A stretch of DNA of 64,000 nucleotides from Ophthalmolycus amberensis. Lineage: Eukaryota; Chordata; Actinopteri; Perciformes; Zoarcidae. Position numbers and translations under genes: made by a program. How positions within the stretch are numbered: the stretch's first letter is position 1; each line of letters begins with the position of its first letter. The notes under the pieces are model-generated. The model worked only from the letters and a program-made list of their open reading frames with translations, ran no database searches and was not told where the DNA came from. The stretch spans positions 62,001 through 126,000 of the forward strand of contig JAFEUB010000814.1 in the NCBI GenBank assembly GCA_024529925.1, in the 5' to 3' direction. Shown piece by piece: positions 11,341 through 64,000 of the stretch.

Positions 11341-11647
11341 CCAAGTGAATAGATGAAAAATCTCTTTGGAACCTGAATGAATAGAAACCCGTCTGATTTG
11401 AAAAGCATATTGTGTTCCTATATTAGTGTTTGTCTCGCTTCTGTCTATTATACACTCCTCCTCAAATAAGGATGTTGTAGTCAACATCAAGACATCTGAC
11501 CGGTAGGTGCTTTACCCTTTTGACACATTTATTTCAGCAGTATTGTCTGACACAGCTAAGGGCTGAATTACAGTCTGATGAGTATACATGCTTGTTGTCC
11601 TGCTGTTTTTAGCAGTCCATGAATGTGTGAAGCAGTTTGTGCATGTC

Positions 11648-11652
<5 letters not shown>

Positions 11653-11690
<38 letters not shown>

Positions 11691-11722
11691 GCGGTGTGTG
11701 TGTGTGTGTGCGTGCGTGCGCG
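11653..11722. repeat. (TG)n microsatellite
   Basis: TG tract with GCG interruptions. It is flanked by two related copies of TCCATGAA-GTGTGAA (about 11617 and 11752). Confidence 0.9.
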
Positions 11723-12240
11723 TATGTTCAGCACCCGGCTTTGTTGCAGGTCCATGAAGGTGTGAAACAATGCATGTGCATGTTCAGGTGAGTGTGCATG
11801 TTTGTTAATCCATGAATACAGTCCGAGAGTGTGTGACGTGTTGCACAATCCAGGAAGGTGAGTGTAGATTCAGTTGTCTAAATCCCATGTATATGTAGTA
11901 GTATGGCTGCATAGCATGTGTCCACAGCACTAGGGCATGCATAATAAGGTAGCGCTGTTATGTTTTGACAAACTGGAGTTCTTTGGTGGTCTATTGATGA
12001 AGGCTCTCCTGGTCCGTCTACAATGACAGGGCTTTTCTCTGTGGCTCAGATTGCTGGCACGGATGGTGAAATAAATGGCATATTTGATAAGTAGTACTCA
12101 TCTTCATCATCCTCTTCCTCCGCTTCATTAATCTCCTTGTTTGTCTCCACTGTCCTTCTCTTTGGTTTTACACATGGCTGCACAACTCCAGTTGCAGGTG
12201 ATCACGTGGCAGTAGAAGATTGCGATGTGACATCCTGGAC

Positions 12241-12275
12241 CTCCCTTCTCAGCTGTCAAGAAGCTGAGAAGGGAG
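12241..12275. repeat. Perfect 14-bp inverted repeat (hairpin)
   Basis: The left arm CTCCCTTCTCAGCT (12241-12254) is the exact reverse complement of AGCTGAGAAGGGAG (12262-12275), with a 7-nt loop. It lies just beyond the gypsy-like remnant. Confidence 0.85.
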
Positions 12276-12339
12276 ACCTTGTCTCTAAGATAATATTTCC
12301 TGTATAGGGATTTGTTATAATGACTACAAACTGTTGATT

Positions 12340-12590
12340 TTTTTCCCACCGGCACATCTTTTCCCACTTGAAGAATAACTGTATGGATGGTGTCTTCCAA
12401 ATTGCCTGGACCTCCACAAGGTGTCAAGTTTCTTATTAGGACGCGGTCACCAGGGTGTAATGCTGAGCTTCTCACCTTGCTATCATAGGCTCTCTTGCTC
12501 CTAACTGTGGCCTTATGCATGTTTTCTCGTGTGATCTTGTATGCGTCCTCAATCCCATACTTCCAATTTCCCACATAGCCACTGTGATTC
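12340..12590 (-). pseudogene. Ty3/gypsy-type retrotransposon remnant (integrase C-terminal region)
   Basis: A minus-strand reading gives KITRENMHKATVRSKRAYD and LHPGDRVLIRNLTPCGGPGN followed by EDTIHTV. This matches the recurring LQPGDRVLVRNL...GGPGKL...W-ED-VH pattern after the integrase core of fish gypsy-type elements. Only this fragment is recognisable. The tryptophan-bearing segment before EDTIH is lost, and no LTR or reverse transcriptase was seen nearby. Confidence 0.6.
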
Positions 12591-12879
12591 CCACTCCCTG
12601 GTTGTGGGATCCCACAACTCCTGAATTATTTTGTTCTCAATGACACTTTGATCCTGAATGTAATTTACAGAAACAGGTGAGTGAGCCTTCACTGGCTGAA
12701 TGTATCGACTTGACTTGCTGTGCAGTGCCAATGAGGGTTTTACTTGATAAGATGATGCCATGGTTTGCACATCCATGTTGTCATTAGGAGAGTCTCCTTT
12801 CTTGACTAGAGGGTGTAACAGAATTGTAATCCTTCCGTCCATTGTGAGTTTTCATCAGGCTCAAAGATCAGTGTTGTGT

Positions 12880-13455
12880 TCTCTTCTTGCAGCATCTGAA
12901 GAAATTCAACCTGCCAAAGACACTGATGGTGCACTTCTACACTGCAGTCCATCCTCAACTCCTCCATCACCATCTGGTCCGCTGCTGCCTCTGCCAAGGA
13001 CAAGGACAGACTGCAGCGTATTATTCGCTCTGCTGAGAGGGAGATCTGCTGCAATCTGCCATCCCTCCAGGACCTGTACGCCTTGAGGACCCCGAGGCAG
13101 GCAGCAAAGCTTGTGACCGACCCCTCACGCCCTTCACACAATCTTTTTGAGTCACTCCCCTCTGGCAAGAGGCTGCGGTTCATCAGTATCAATATCTCCT
13201 GCCACAAAAACTGTTTCTTCATATCTGCAGCTGGCCTCACCACCTCCCTTATTCTATCTATTCTAACCTTTGCACATCCTGCACAAAATTGTTATATTGT
13301 AAATACTTACAATGGTATTTTTCATATTCATATTGTGATTTTTCATGACTTTTTGCAGTACCTTGCTTATATTTTTACATCCTCTTAACGTGTCTATTGT
13401 AGCCGATGCACCAAATGTGGCCTTTGTGTGAATCTATTTTGGGAATAAACCTGAT
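12880..13455 (+). pseudogene. Non-LTR retrotransposon 3' remnant (end of RT-like ORF)
   Basis: The + strand reading from about 12990 gives SAKDKDRLQRIIRSAERE, LPSLQDLYALRTPRQAAKL and DPSRPSHNLFESLPSGKR, ending FISAAG near 13235. This is the typical C-terminal tail of fish LINE pol proteins (LQ-I-R-AE..., HPAH-LF-LLPSGRR). Upstream the frame is broken (LKKFNLPKTLMVHFYTAV near 12897). Family assignment (Rex1 or L2/CR1-like) is uncertain. Confidence 0.7.
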
Positions 13456-13459
13456 CCTG

Positions 13460-14760
13460 TGACTTCCGCTGTAATGATATATCCTGGCCACTAGAGGGAA
13501 CTGTTCATTCATCAATTAATAAGTAAGGGGTTCTGTCCTAAGATTGCTTATTGTCACAGTCAGAATTTAAAACATTCACAACATGAAAACAAAGCTGCCC
13601 CACATCCCAGTGAAATAATATGCTGCAGGCTATGGCAGTGATACTACCAAAAGAGACTCTTCATTAACATTAACTAAGGATCACTACCTGAAATAAAGCA
13701 GATTTTCTCAAAATGATATCCCTTCCCATCAATGTCTATCGAAGCTATCGTGTTTTTTTCATGTGGGGAATTTGATTTAAGAAACCAGGCGTTTTTAAAT
13801 CAATGTATTTGCATCAGAAGGAGATAGGACACTTTCTGTACTGACCTAAAGTAAGATTAGACCTAAAGTAAGATTAGACGTGTCCGCCTCTGGTTGTTCT
13901 CGGAGTGGTGAAAATCCGGTGATCAACTAATTCAATGACAAAACTAACAAACTCATTAATACATATTTGAATGATGAAAAGTAATGACTCTTGAATCATT
14001 ACTGAAAGGCAGAGAGCACAGCCTAAGGCCCTTATAATGTGTTGTAAATATTCTAAAGATACCATAGATCGCAGACAAGCTGTTCTTTAAATGTATTAAT
14101 ACACATTTTTCTTTCTTTACCATTGACTGTGAATTTGTACTGTTTCATTTCAAATATCTAACAGCTGTATCTCAATACAGTATCCAGCTCAAATATCTAT
14201 CTCACTTCATGGATCACATTTATGTAATAATTGCTGGGTAGCTTTACTTTTCCCCTGATTGTTCTCTAATATCATCAATACTTAAACTGAATGATTTCCC
14301 ACTATAGCACGTAGAAAGGTAAACTTTAAATTGCTTTGAAATTGGGCTACCAGAAAGCACAGTGACAAAACAGAATAAAACTCATTAAAACTCAAATTAA
14401 CTTGATTTAACTTGATGCAAAGAGAGAAAATCAGTCATGATAATAAACTACCTGCTTGGCACTTCTCTGGTTAATTTGCATTTATGTTATAACTGAATTA
14501 ACAAAGGCCTTCTTAGATTAATAATAAATCAGATGTAATTCATTGTTTTGTTGTTAACATGTTTTTTAAATCTTATATGAGGCCTACTAGACTCTTTGAT
14601 ATTTCTGTTGTTTTCCCAGTAGCCTAAAATCACATAACTATTTAAAGAAAGACGGCAGCTTTTCCTGTATTTTAACTTTTATTTATTTGTTGGTATTTGA
14701 TTATTTTAAACACTTGGCCGGACTGACTAATAACCACAGGGCCCCTGGTTAGGGCGGCCC
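13460..14760. other. Intergenic, no gene seen
   Basis: A/T-rich, without coding signal. The only structure noted is a 17-bp tandem duplication (CCTAAAGTAAGATTAGA twice) at about 13846-13879. Confidence 0.5.
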
Positions 14761-14925
14761 TGCTGATTCAGGCGGATAGAGAGCAGGAGGAGAAGGAGAA
14801 GGGGGAGGAGTGAGTGTTTGTCGGCAGATAGTCAGTCAGAAGGACCGGAGTACCAGCGGCAGTTTGGGAGAGTCTGAGCGGGGAAATCTGCGTCCAATAC
14901 GGGAGAAGTCAAGGGGGAATCCGCC

Positions 14926-49480
<34,555 letters not shown>

Positions 49481-49482
49481 AA

Positions 49483-51242
49483 GTTTATTTGTATAGCACA
49501 TTTCAACAACAAGGTAATTCAAAGTGCTTCACATGAAACCATTAAAAGCATAAAGGCAAAAGTAAAGGAGATTTAAAACATACATTGAAACAATAATCGA
49601 TGTCTCCCTGAGACATTACGCTGCACGCAATCAACCATACACTGCCGCAATTCTGCAATTACTCGCACACAAACCACGTCTGGAAAAGATCTCTGCCGAT
49701 CTGCGTTTTATAGTGTACGCCTTGCACGAACTCGGTCCCGGAGGAAATGGCGATATATTGTGCAGTCCTTTTAAAACCATTAAAAGCATCAAAACATAAG
49801 GCAAAAGAAAAGGAGATTTAACAGCAATTAACAACAGTGTAAGAAATAAAATACAGTAGTAAAATGCAGAAATGCAGGAAATTGATTAATATATTAATTG
49901 AACGTGGTTCAATTAAAGGCAGCAGCAAACAAAAGTCTTCAATCTTGATTTAAATGAGCTGAGGGTCTCAGCAGACCTGCAGCTTTCTGGGACTTTGTTC
50001 CAGATATGTGGAGCAGAAAAACTGAACGCTGCTTCTCCATGTTTAGTTCTGACTCTGGGAACAGAAAGTAGACCGGTCCCAGACGACCTGAGGGGTCGGG
50101 ATGGTTCATAAGGTAGCAGCAGATCAGAGATGTATTTTGGCCCTAAACCATTCAGTGCTTTGTAAACCAACAGCAGGATTTTAAAGTCAATTCTTTGTTG
50201 GACAGGAAGCCAGTGCAAAGACCTCAGAACTGGAGTGATGTGATCCACCCTCCTGGTCTTAGTGAGGACTCGAGCTGCAGCGTTCTGAATCAGCTGCAGC
50301 TTTCTGACGGATTTTTTACAGAGACCTGTAAACACACCGTTACAGTAGTCCAGTCTGCTGAAGATAAATGCGTGGACAAGTTTTTCCAAATCCTGTTGAG
50401 ACATAAGTCCTCTAATCCTTGATATATTCTTCAGGTGATAGTAGGCTGATTTTGTAATTGTCTTGATATGGCTGTTCAGGTTGAGGTCTGAATCCATAAC
50501 TACACCTAGATTTCTGGCTTGGTTTGTGGGTTTTAACATCAGTGATTGAAGCTGAGCGGTGATTTTCAATTGTTCGTCCTTGGTACCAAAAACAATTACT
50601 TCTGTTTTATCTTTGTTTAATTGAAGAAAATTCTGGCACATCCAGTTGTTGATTTGTTCAATGCAGTTACCCAGCCCTTGTATGGGATTATAGTCCCCTG
50701 GTGACATAGTTATGTAGATTTGTGTGTCGTCTGCATAATTATGATAACACACTTTGTTTTCCATAATCTGAGCTAGTGGAAGCATGTAGATGTTGAACAG
50801 AAGAGGCCCGTGTTGAACCTTGGGGAACACCACATGTCATTTTAGTCAGCTCTGATGTGTAATCAGCTACAGACACAAAGTATTCTCGGTCCTTCAAGTA
50901 GGATTCAAACCAGTTAAGTGCTGTGCCAGAGAGTCCCACCCAGATGTTTAGTCTTTCTAGGAGTATGGCATGGTCGACCGTGTCGAATGCAGCACTGAGA
51001 TCTAGTAACACTAAGACTGAACTTCTGCCATTGTCTATGTTTAAGTGGATGTCGTTGAAAACCTTAACAAGAGCAGTTTCAGTACTGTGGTGCTGTCGAA
51101 AGCCTGACTGGAAAACATCAAAGCAGTTATTTACGGCCAAGAAGTTGGTCAGCTGTTGGAAAACCGCTTTTTCAATTATTTTACTTAAAAATGGGAGGTT
51201 TGATATTGGCCTATAATTTTTCATCGTTGCGGAGTCTAAACT
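49483..51242 (-). mobile_element. 5'-truncated L2-type LINE with broken reverse transcriptase
   Basis: Minus-strand frames 51224-50739 and 50833-49913 together read an RT from MKNYRPISNLPFLSKIIEK through LVLLDLSAAFDTVDH (motif A), GVPQGS (motif B) and NYADDTQIYI (motif C), then on to RLDYCNGVFTGL, AARVLTKTRR, LHWLPVQQRIDFKILLLVYK and SGTGLLSVPR. This is the ordinary L2/Maui-like arrangement of fish. A frameshift right after GVPQGS, near 50810-50830, breaks the ORF. No endonuclease domain is present, so the copy is 5'-truncated. The 3' tail (49483-49912) has the TTTATTTGTATAGCACATTTCA motif. Confidence 0.88.
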
Positions 51243-52547
51243 AGCCTTTACTTTAATACTTTATGTGAAATCAAGGGTAACATAGCTTAGAAATACGGTC
51301 AGCATCTGACAGAAATAAAATGTCTACTGCATTAGTTATTAATAAACACAAAGCCTTCAAACATGTCGTCAAAGTTTTCAATTAAGATGTGAATTCATTT
51401 AAAGCCATTAGACCTCGGCACATCGTACACCGTATTTATTAATTCTCACCACAGTAGTTCAGAATAATAAAAACATCAACTTCTATTTCTGTCAGTCATC
51501 TACAGAACATATGTACAGTCTATTATTAACATGCTAATGTTTCAAATATGTACAACTTTAGTCTCACGTGTCAACCAACTCGTCATTTCATTCACGTTTA
51601 TGCGGAAACAAAAATATCCTCTCGCTACATTTACACATGTCCAGGAAGCTCTGCTGCTACAAATCACATGTTCTGCTCCTACTGTCTGTAAATACTGCTT
51701 ACTGGAGTTTGTCTTTGTGATCTGATGATTGGGGGGGGGGGGGGGGGGGACCTTGCTATTAATATTAAATTAATATCTGTCACTGTATATATATATATAT
51801 ATTAACGATTTATTTTAGTATCAAAGGTCACAAAGAGATAAATGCAGACAGCAATCTAATTGTAACTCTTAAATACACTATATGTACACATATCCAGATA
51901 ATATACAGAGACGTCGACTTTGAAGGTAAATTTCCTTCCTCAGTTTATAAAACTATTGCTGTGGTTTGTATTATAACGCTGAATTACCAGGATTAAATAC
52001 AGAGTACATTCACGCCTTTAAGGGTACACCCTTACATTTTATTTGTAATGTTCTCGTCACAAGATGTAGCGCTAATTTGATGTATTTCCTCTTTTAGTCT
52101 CAACGTAGAACTTTGTTCTCCATTAACTGGAATGTCAGAGTCAAAATAAAACACGTGCCTGTTCAGGAAAAAGCACAATTTCATGACCAACGTCTCCCTT
52201 CGAGCCTCTCTCGTCTGCTCTGTGCTCACACTAACAGTCACTCCCCTTTAAACGGTCATTGTTAAAGTTTAGCTGTGACCGAACGGTACTTCTCACCATT
52301 TATTTGGAGGATTTCTGTCACTAAAACATGGACGAATTTAGTAACCTGTAGATACTGCATCTCCTGATCCCAGCAATGGAAGTAAGGGAGTGAAACCTAA
52401 CAATCATCTCAATCTGTCTGTTTAGATTCTGCCTGTATGTGTGTGTGTACATTCACACGTGAAGCCTCGTAGTTGTGAGTCTGATGTTATGTAATAATCT
52501 GTGAATTGTGCAGAGACTCTGTGGGTAATGTGCATTCTAAATAAACT
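51243..52547. other. Intergenic / possible bcar3 3' flank
   Basis: A/T-rich with a poly-G run (51731-51749) and a short (AT)n (about 51787-51802). No exon recognised. Confidence 0.45.
51731..51749. repeat. Poly-G run (19)
   Basis: Homopolymer of 19 G. Confidence 0.9.
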
Positions 52548-52553
52548 TTTATT
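52548..52553 (-). terminator. bcar3: Possible polyadenylation hexamer for bcar3
   Basis: TTTATT on the + strand reads AATAAA on the minus strand, about 280 nt past the bcar3 stop codon. An AATAAA on the opposite strand lies close by, so the site is only suggestive. Confidence 0.3.
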
Positions 52554-52832
52554 CTTTTTCACTTCAAGTTTTACTGGATGGACATTGATGCTTTTGAGCC
52601 CCGGGGACGACGTTAAACTGGAGAGGAGAATGACAGACTTGTCTTGTGAAATATTAAATGGTTTAAAAAGTCTGGAACCAAACCGGCATTAATCTGGAGA
52701 AATAAGAAGATTGTGAACAGCTGATTACTGTCAAGTTTGATTTCTGTCGCTATAAACCTTCCACCTCATGACAGTTTCTTTGTCTTTCCTTCGTCGCGGA
52801 TCGTTTCCGATCCACCTGATGTTCTACTGAAG

Positions 52833-60726
<7,894 letters not shown>

Positions 60727-61790
60727 CTGCGATAAAAGAATATACAAAAACAGAGCCCAATAAAAGGGGCTGACTTCTACAAACACACAGAAACAGATGT
60801 CAGTGTCTTCATTCATCCATCCACAGCTTTGAAGATAGCTAATGCTGAAAGTTTCCGATACGCTTACTATTTACAACCTCCAGGTTAGGAATCTCTGGTC
60901 TAGCAGCAACAACTAAACTAAACAACTCTTCACTCAGACACAAAGCTAAAGCTAAGGCTAAAGCTAAGGCTAATTATTTTCTGTATTTTCTTTTAGCACT
61001 ATAACCTATGTAAATGCATTTATTGGTATTGATACTTTTGCTGCCACTACAACTACTACTACTTCCAGTAATAATAATAACAAAAGTTTCATTTTAAACA
61101 CAAATTAAAGTAGAAGACAAAAGCCAATGTGCTACAATTCAAAAGCAAAAGGAAACAGTATCAAATCATAGCAGCAGTTTAAAAGTATGTGATGCGCTTA
61201 TATAACTCAGCTTATATAACATGACATGAAGAAGCCATCAGACCTTTTTGTTTAAAGTTTTACCTTACCGCCCAAAATTAATAATTTGCCTCAAAGGAAC
61301 AATCTGTGCAATCAACAACACACAATACTTAAAACCAAATTGATTGAAAATAACCCCAAACACAGGAGAATGACTAGTTCAGTCTTACTCAGACACATGA
61401 CAGATGATTGAGTGATTGATCAGCTAGTAAAATCCAGACAGCGAGCCCAGAAAGTTTGGAAAGTTGAAAAGTGAAGGACAGAACGATCCGGTAACTGACA
61501 GGATGCAGAGTCAGCACAACCACCATGCACCATACAACACACACATGCACTTACATGACAGCTGCTGGGTCTCTGCATCGCTCCCTCTTTCTCCCTCAAT
61601 CAAATACACACTTCATATCAAACGCATACAATAATTAAACACACACACAAGTCCTTTTTTCAGGCAACATGCTCTCACGCACTCTCTCTCTCTCTCTGTG
61701 TCCTCTGTGATTTTCCTCTCTTGACTTTCCATGCTGACCCCACCCATCTGCCCAGACCTGCCTCCATACACACCCTCACCTGACGTGCGT

Positions 61791-61911
<121 letters not shown>

Positions 61912-62957
61912 CAGTGACGCAAACACTTCCCTGAACTTTCCCTTAGAGTTGACAGGTGAAACTAGTTAGTTATGCTCAAGCTGCTGAGCTCCAAGTAAAA
62001 CTGGAGGATGGGTCTAGTTCTAGTGCAGGTCTACAGTTCTATGATACTATAACGCTATATTGTATGTTTGCAACTTAACTGTAGCGACCTTTAAAAAAGT
62101 GCCAGAAAGGAAACTGAATCTTAAAGCCTCGAAGACTCTCTGAAGAAGACTTTGATCCAAACCTGCATGGATGAAGAGGTTCAAGGCACAATGATCTTAC
62201 AGTGAGCGACAAGAGTGCCGACATTAACACACACACACACACAAAAAGGGAATTATTGATGAAATTGGAAATATGTCCATAATGTCCCCATGAAACTGAA
62301 ACCTTGTGCATCCTTTCATCTCTAATACCTCTCTCTCTCTCTCTCTCTCTCTCAAGTCATTACAATAGACCCCCTCTGCCTTCAGTTGCCACATCTCCAT
62401 GTGTGACAGGAAATCAGCGTATCCTTTTCCAGCTTCCACACAGAAAACAGTGGACACCAGGCTCTGTGTCATAATGCTCGTGCACTGATTGTTTGTTTCT
62501 GAAGCAGAGGCAACATGTCACTGCAGCCTGACTTGTGTGACTGTGTGTCCGTCGGTGCAGCAGCGGTACTAGAGGCTGTACAACAGAGCCATCATGCAGT
62601 CCTGTGGCTGCATTGATTTCGCTGTATGGAATCAGATCCTGTGTGCAATATAATAGCAAAGTAGTTTAGTCACGTGCAAACTGTGTTTTTCTCTTTTTTA
62701 AACTGAATGAATAAAGAAAATATGAAAATGTGAAATTGATCATCATTTGCAGGAGAAACATGCTGTCGTTTAACATTGTTTCTTATTCTTTACTTTTATT
62801 TTACCAATTTATTCAACGGAGTCTGACTTTTCAGTAACCTTTTGGTTTTAGTATCATCTGTTCATTCAGCCTGGAGAGTGGCTGAATGAAATGTGCATGG
62901 GGACGTCTGTAAAATCCACATTTTATAATAACTGGGTGTTTTATGTAGAACTGTATT

Positions 62958-62961
<4 letters not shown>

Positions 62962-63046
<85 letters not shown>
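62962..63046. repeat. (TA)n microsatellite followed by poly-A
   Basis: Perfect TA alternation of about 85 nt, then an A-run to about 63061. It is self-complementary and could extrude a cruciform. Confidence 0.95.
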
Positions 63047-63048
<2 letters not shown>

Positions 63049-63469
63049 AAAAAAAAAAAAAATTTGAATTGACATTTGATACCTGGCCTTTTATTGTACA
63101 TTTTTCTGATATTATTCTGCTTTTTACAGCCTGACTTTACCCACTTGAATCAAGGAGATAAACTATTATCTAAACAACAACCGTGTGTACATGTTGCATT
63201 GGAGTATAACTTCTACTACCAAATGGAACTGAGGCTCTGGCCTGACCATCAGCAGCAATTTGGAGATCAGTGTGTTGCCCACGTCATTATCAATTATTGA
63301 TAATTTTAGAATTCAGAATTTCTCCAGCTGTTGTACCAGAGTGGCCGTGCCGTGCCCCCCCCACCCCCCCCCCCCCTCTCATGGTGATACTGTCTAAGGG
63401 AGGCAGAAAGGAGCAACAAAGAGATGTACAATACCTACGATTTAGAGGTTGCATCAACTTTGATTTCTT

Positions 63470-63545
63470 TTCAGAATCAGAATCAGAATCAGCTTTATTG
63501 GCCATGTGTGCTTACGCATACATGGAATTTGTCTCCGGTTTGAAT
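63470..63545 (-). repeat. LINE-like 3' tail
   Basis: Three CAGAAT units followed by CAGCTTTATTGGCCATGTGTG...CATACATGGAATTTGTCTCCGG. I recognise this as a common fish interspersed-repeat terminus whose tail is a (TTCTGA)n repeat on the minus strand. Confidence 0.5.
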
Positions 63546-64000
63546 TTGACTTTTTGTTTTGGTCCTCTGTTGCGCGTCAGTTAAAAGCAGTACGTCTGGG
63601 CAGCTTTTCCTGTTGTACCGGCATTACACAACACATTTAGACACAGACGCGCACTGGTTCTCAACCGGATCATCTGAAAGCACAAGAGCTGGCTTCAGTT
63701 GACTTGGCTCGTGTTGGAGCTCTAATAAATGACACGCCGTCTGTTTTTTGTTATGGATTATAGTCACATCTGTGATTACATTCATTACAACATTAAAATG
63801 CTTTTACACCTGCAGCCGACGGCCACGAGCCGACGGCCACGAGTGCTGTAGAGAACGAGGATGCATGGCAGGAAGGAGACAAGGATGTATGGAAGGAGGG
63901 AGGACTGGAGATGCAAAGGGAGGGAGGGAATGGATTATGTAGCTGAGGAAGGAAGAACAGAAGAAGAACTGAGAAAGAAATAGATGAGTGAAGACAGATG

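Noticed and set aside
60940..60980. AAAGCTAAGGCT short tandem repeat
   Set aside because: A few imperfect units only; no function or element could be supported.

Overview
This window is vertebrate nuclear DNA, almost certainly from a ray-finned (teleost) fish. Short GT-AG exons are separated by introns full of (CA)n/(TG)n microsatellites, and the encoded proteins are vertebrate retinoid, mitochondrial, F-BAR and NSP-family proteins. The interspersed repeats look like fish L2-type LINE tails, an RT relic, a Ty3/gypsy relic and a Harbinger-like DNA element. Nothing prokaryotic, no CRISPR array and no tRNA or rRNA gene was found.

Layout. (1) 200-2628 (+): the 3' half of an RPE65-type carotenoid-oxygenase-family gene, seven exons, entering from the left edge. 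(2) 4554-9571 (-): a complete 11-exon MCCC2-like (methylcrotonoyl-CoA carboxylase beta) gene, tail-to-tail with the first. (3) 10.3-14.8 kb: intergenic, with a retroelement graveyard at 12.1-13.5 kb. (4) 14926-43762 (+): complete fnbp1l (TOCA-1), 15 coding exons, 572 aa, with a CpG-rich first-exon region and a 16.6-kb first intron. (5) 44.65-52.5 kb: intergenic, with a 5'-truncated L2-type LINE at 49.5-51.2 kb. (6) 52833-60726 (-): 13 exons of bcar3 (774 residues), whose 5' end lies beyond the right edge. From memory, fnbp1l and bcar3 are also convergent neighbours on human 1p22, so this pair looks like ancient synteny.

Function. The genes do not form an operon or a single pathway. The left pair are metabolic: retinoid isomerisation and leucine-catabolism-type carboxyltransfer. 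The right pair act in actin, adhesion and endocytosis signalling: Cdc42/N-WASP/dynamin for FNBP1L, and p130Cas for BCAR3.

Most notable points. Single-base frameshifts sit in otherwise conserved exons of both left-hand genes. The MCCC2-like protein has lost the conserved C-terminal carboxyltransferase motifs. (CA)n tracts abut 5' splice sites and (TG)n tracts lie just before 3' splice sites in several introns, so their RNAs could pair across the intron. A 1061-bp element with near-perfect terminal inverted repeats and a TAA target duplication sits in an fnbp1l intron. No undescribed multi-gene system is evident.
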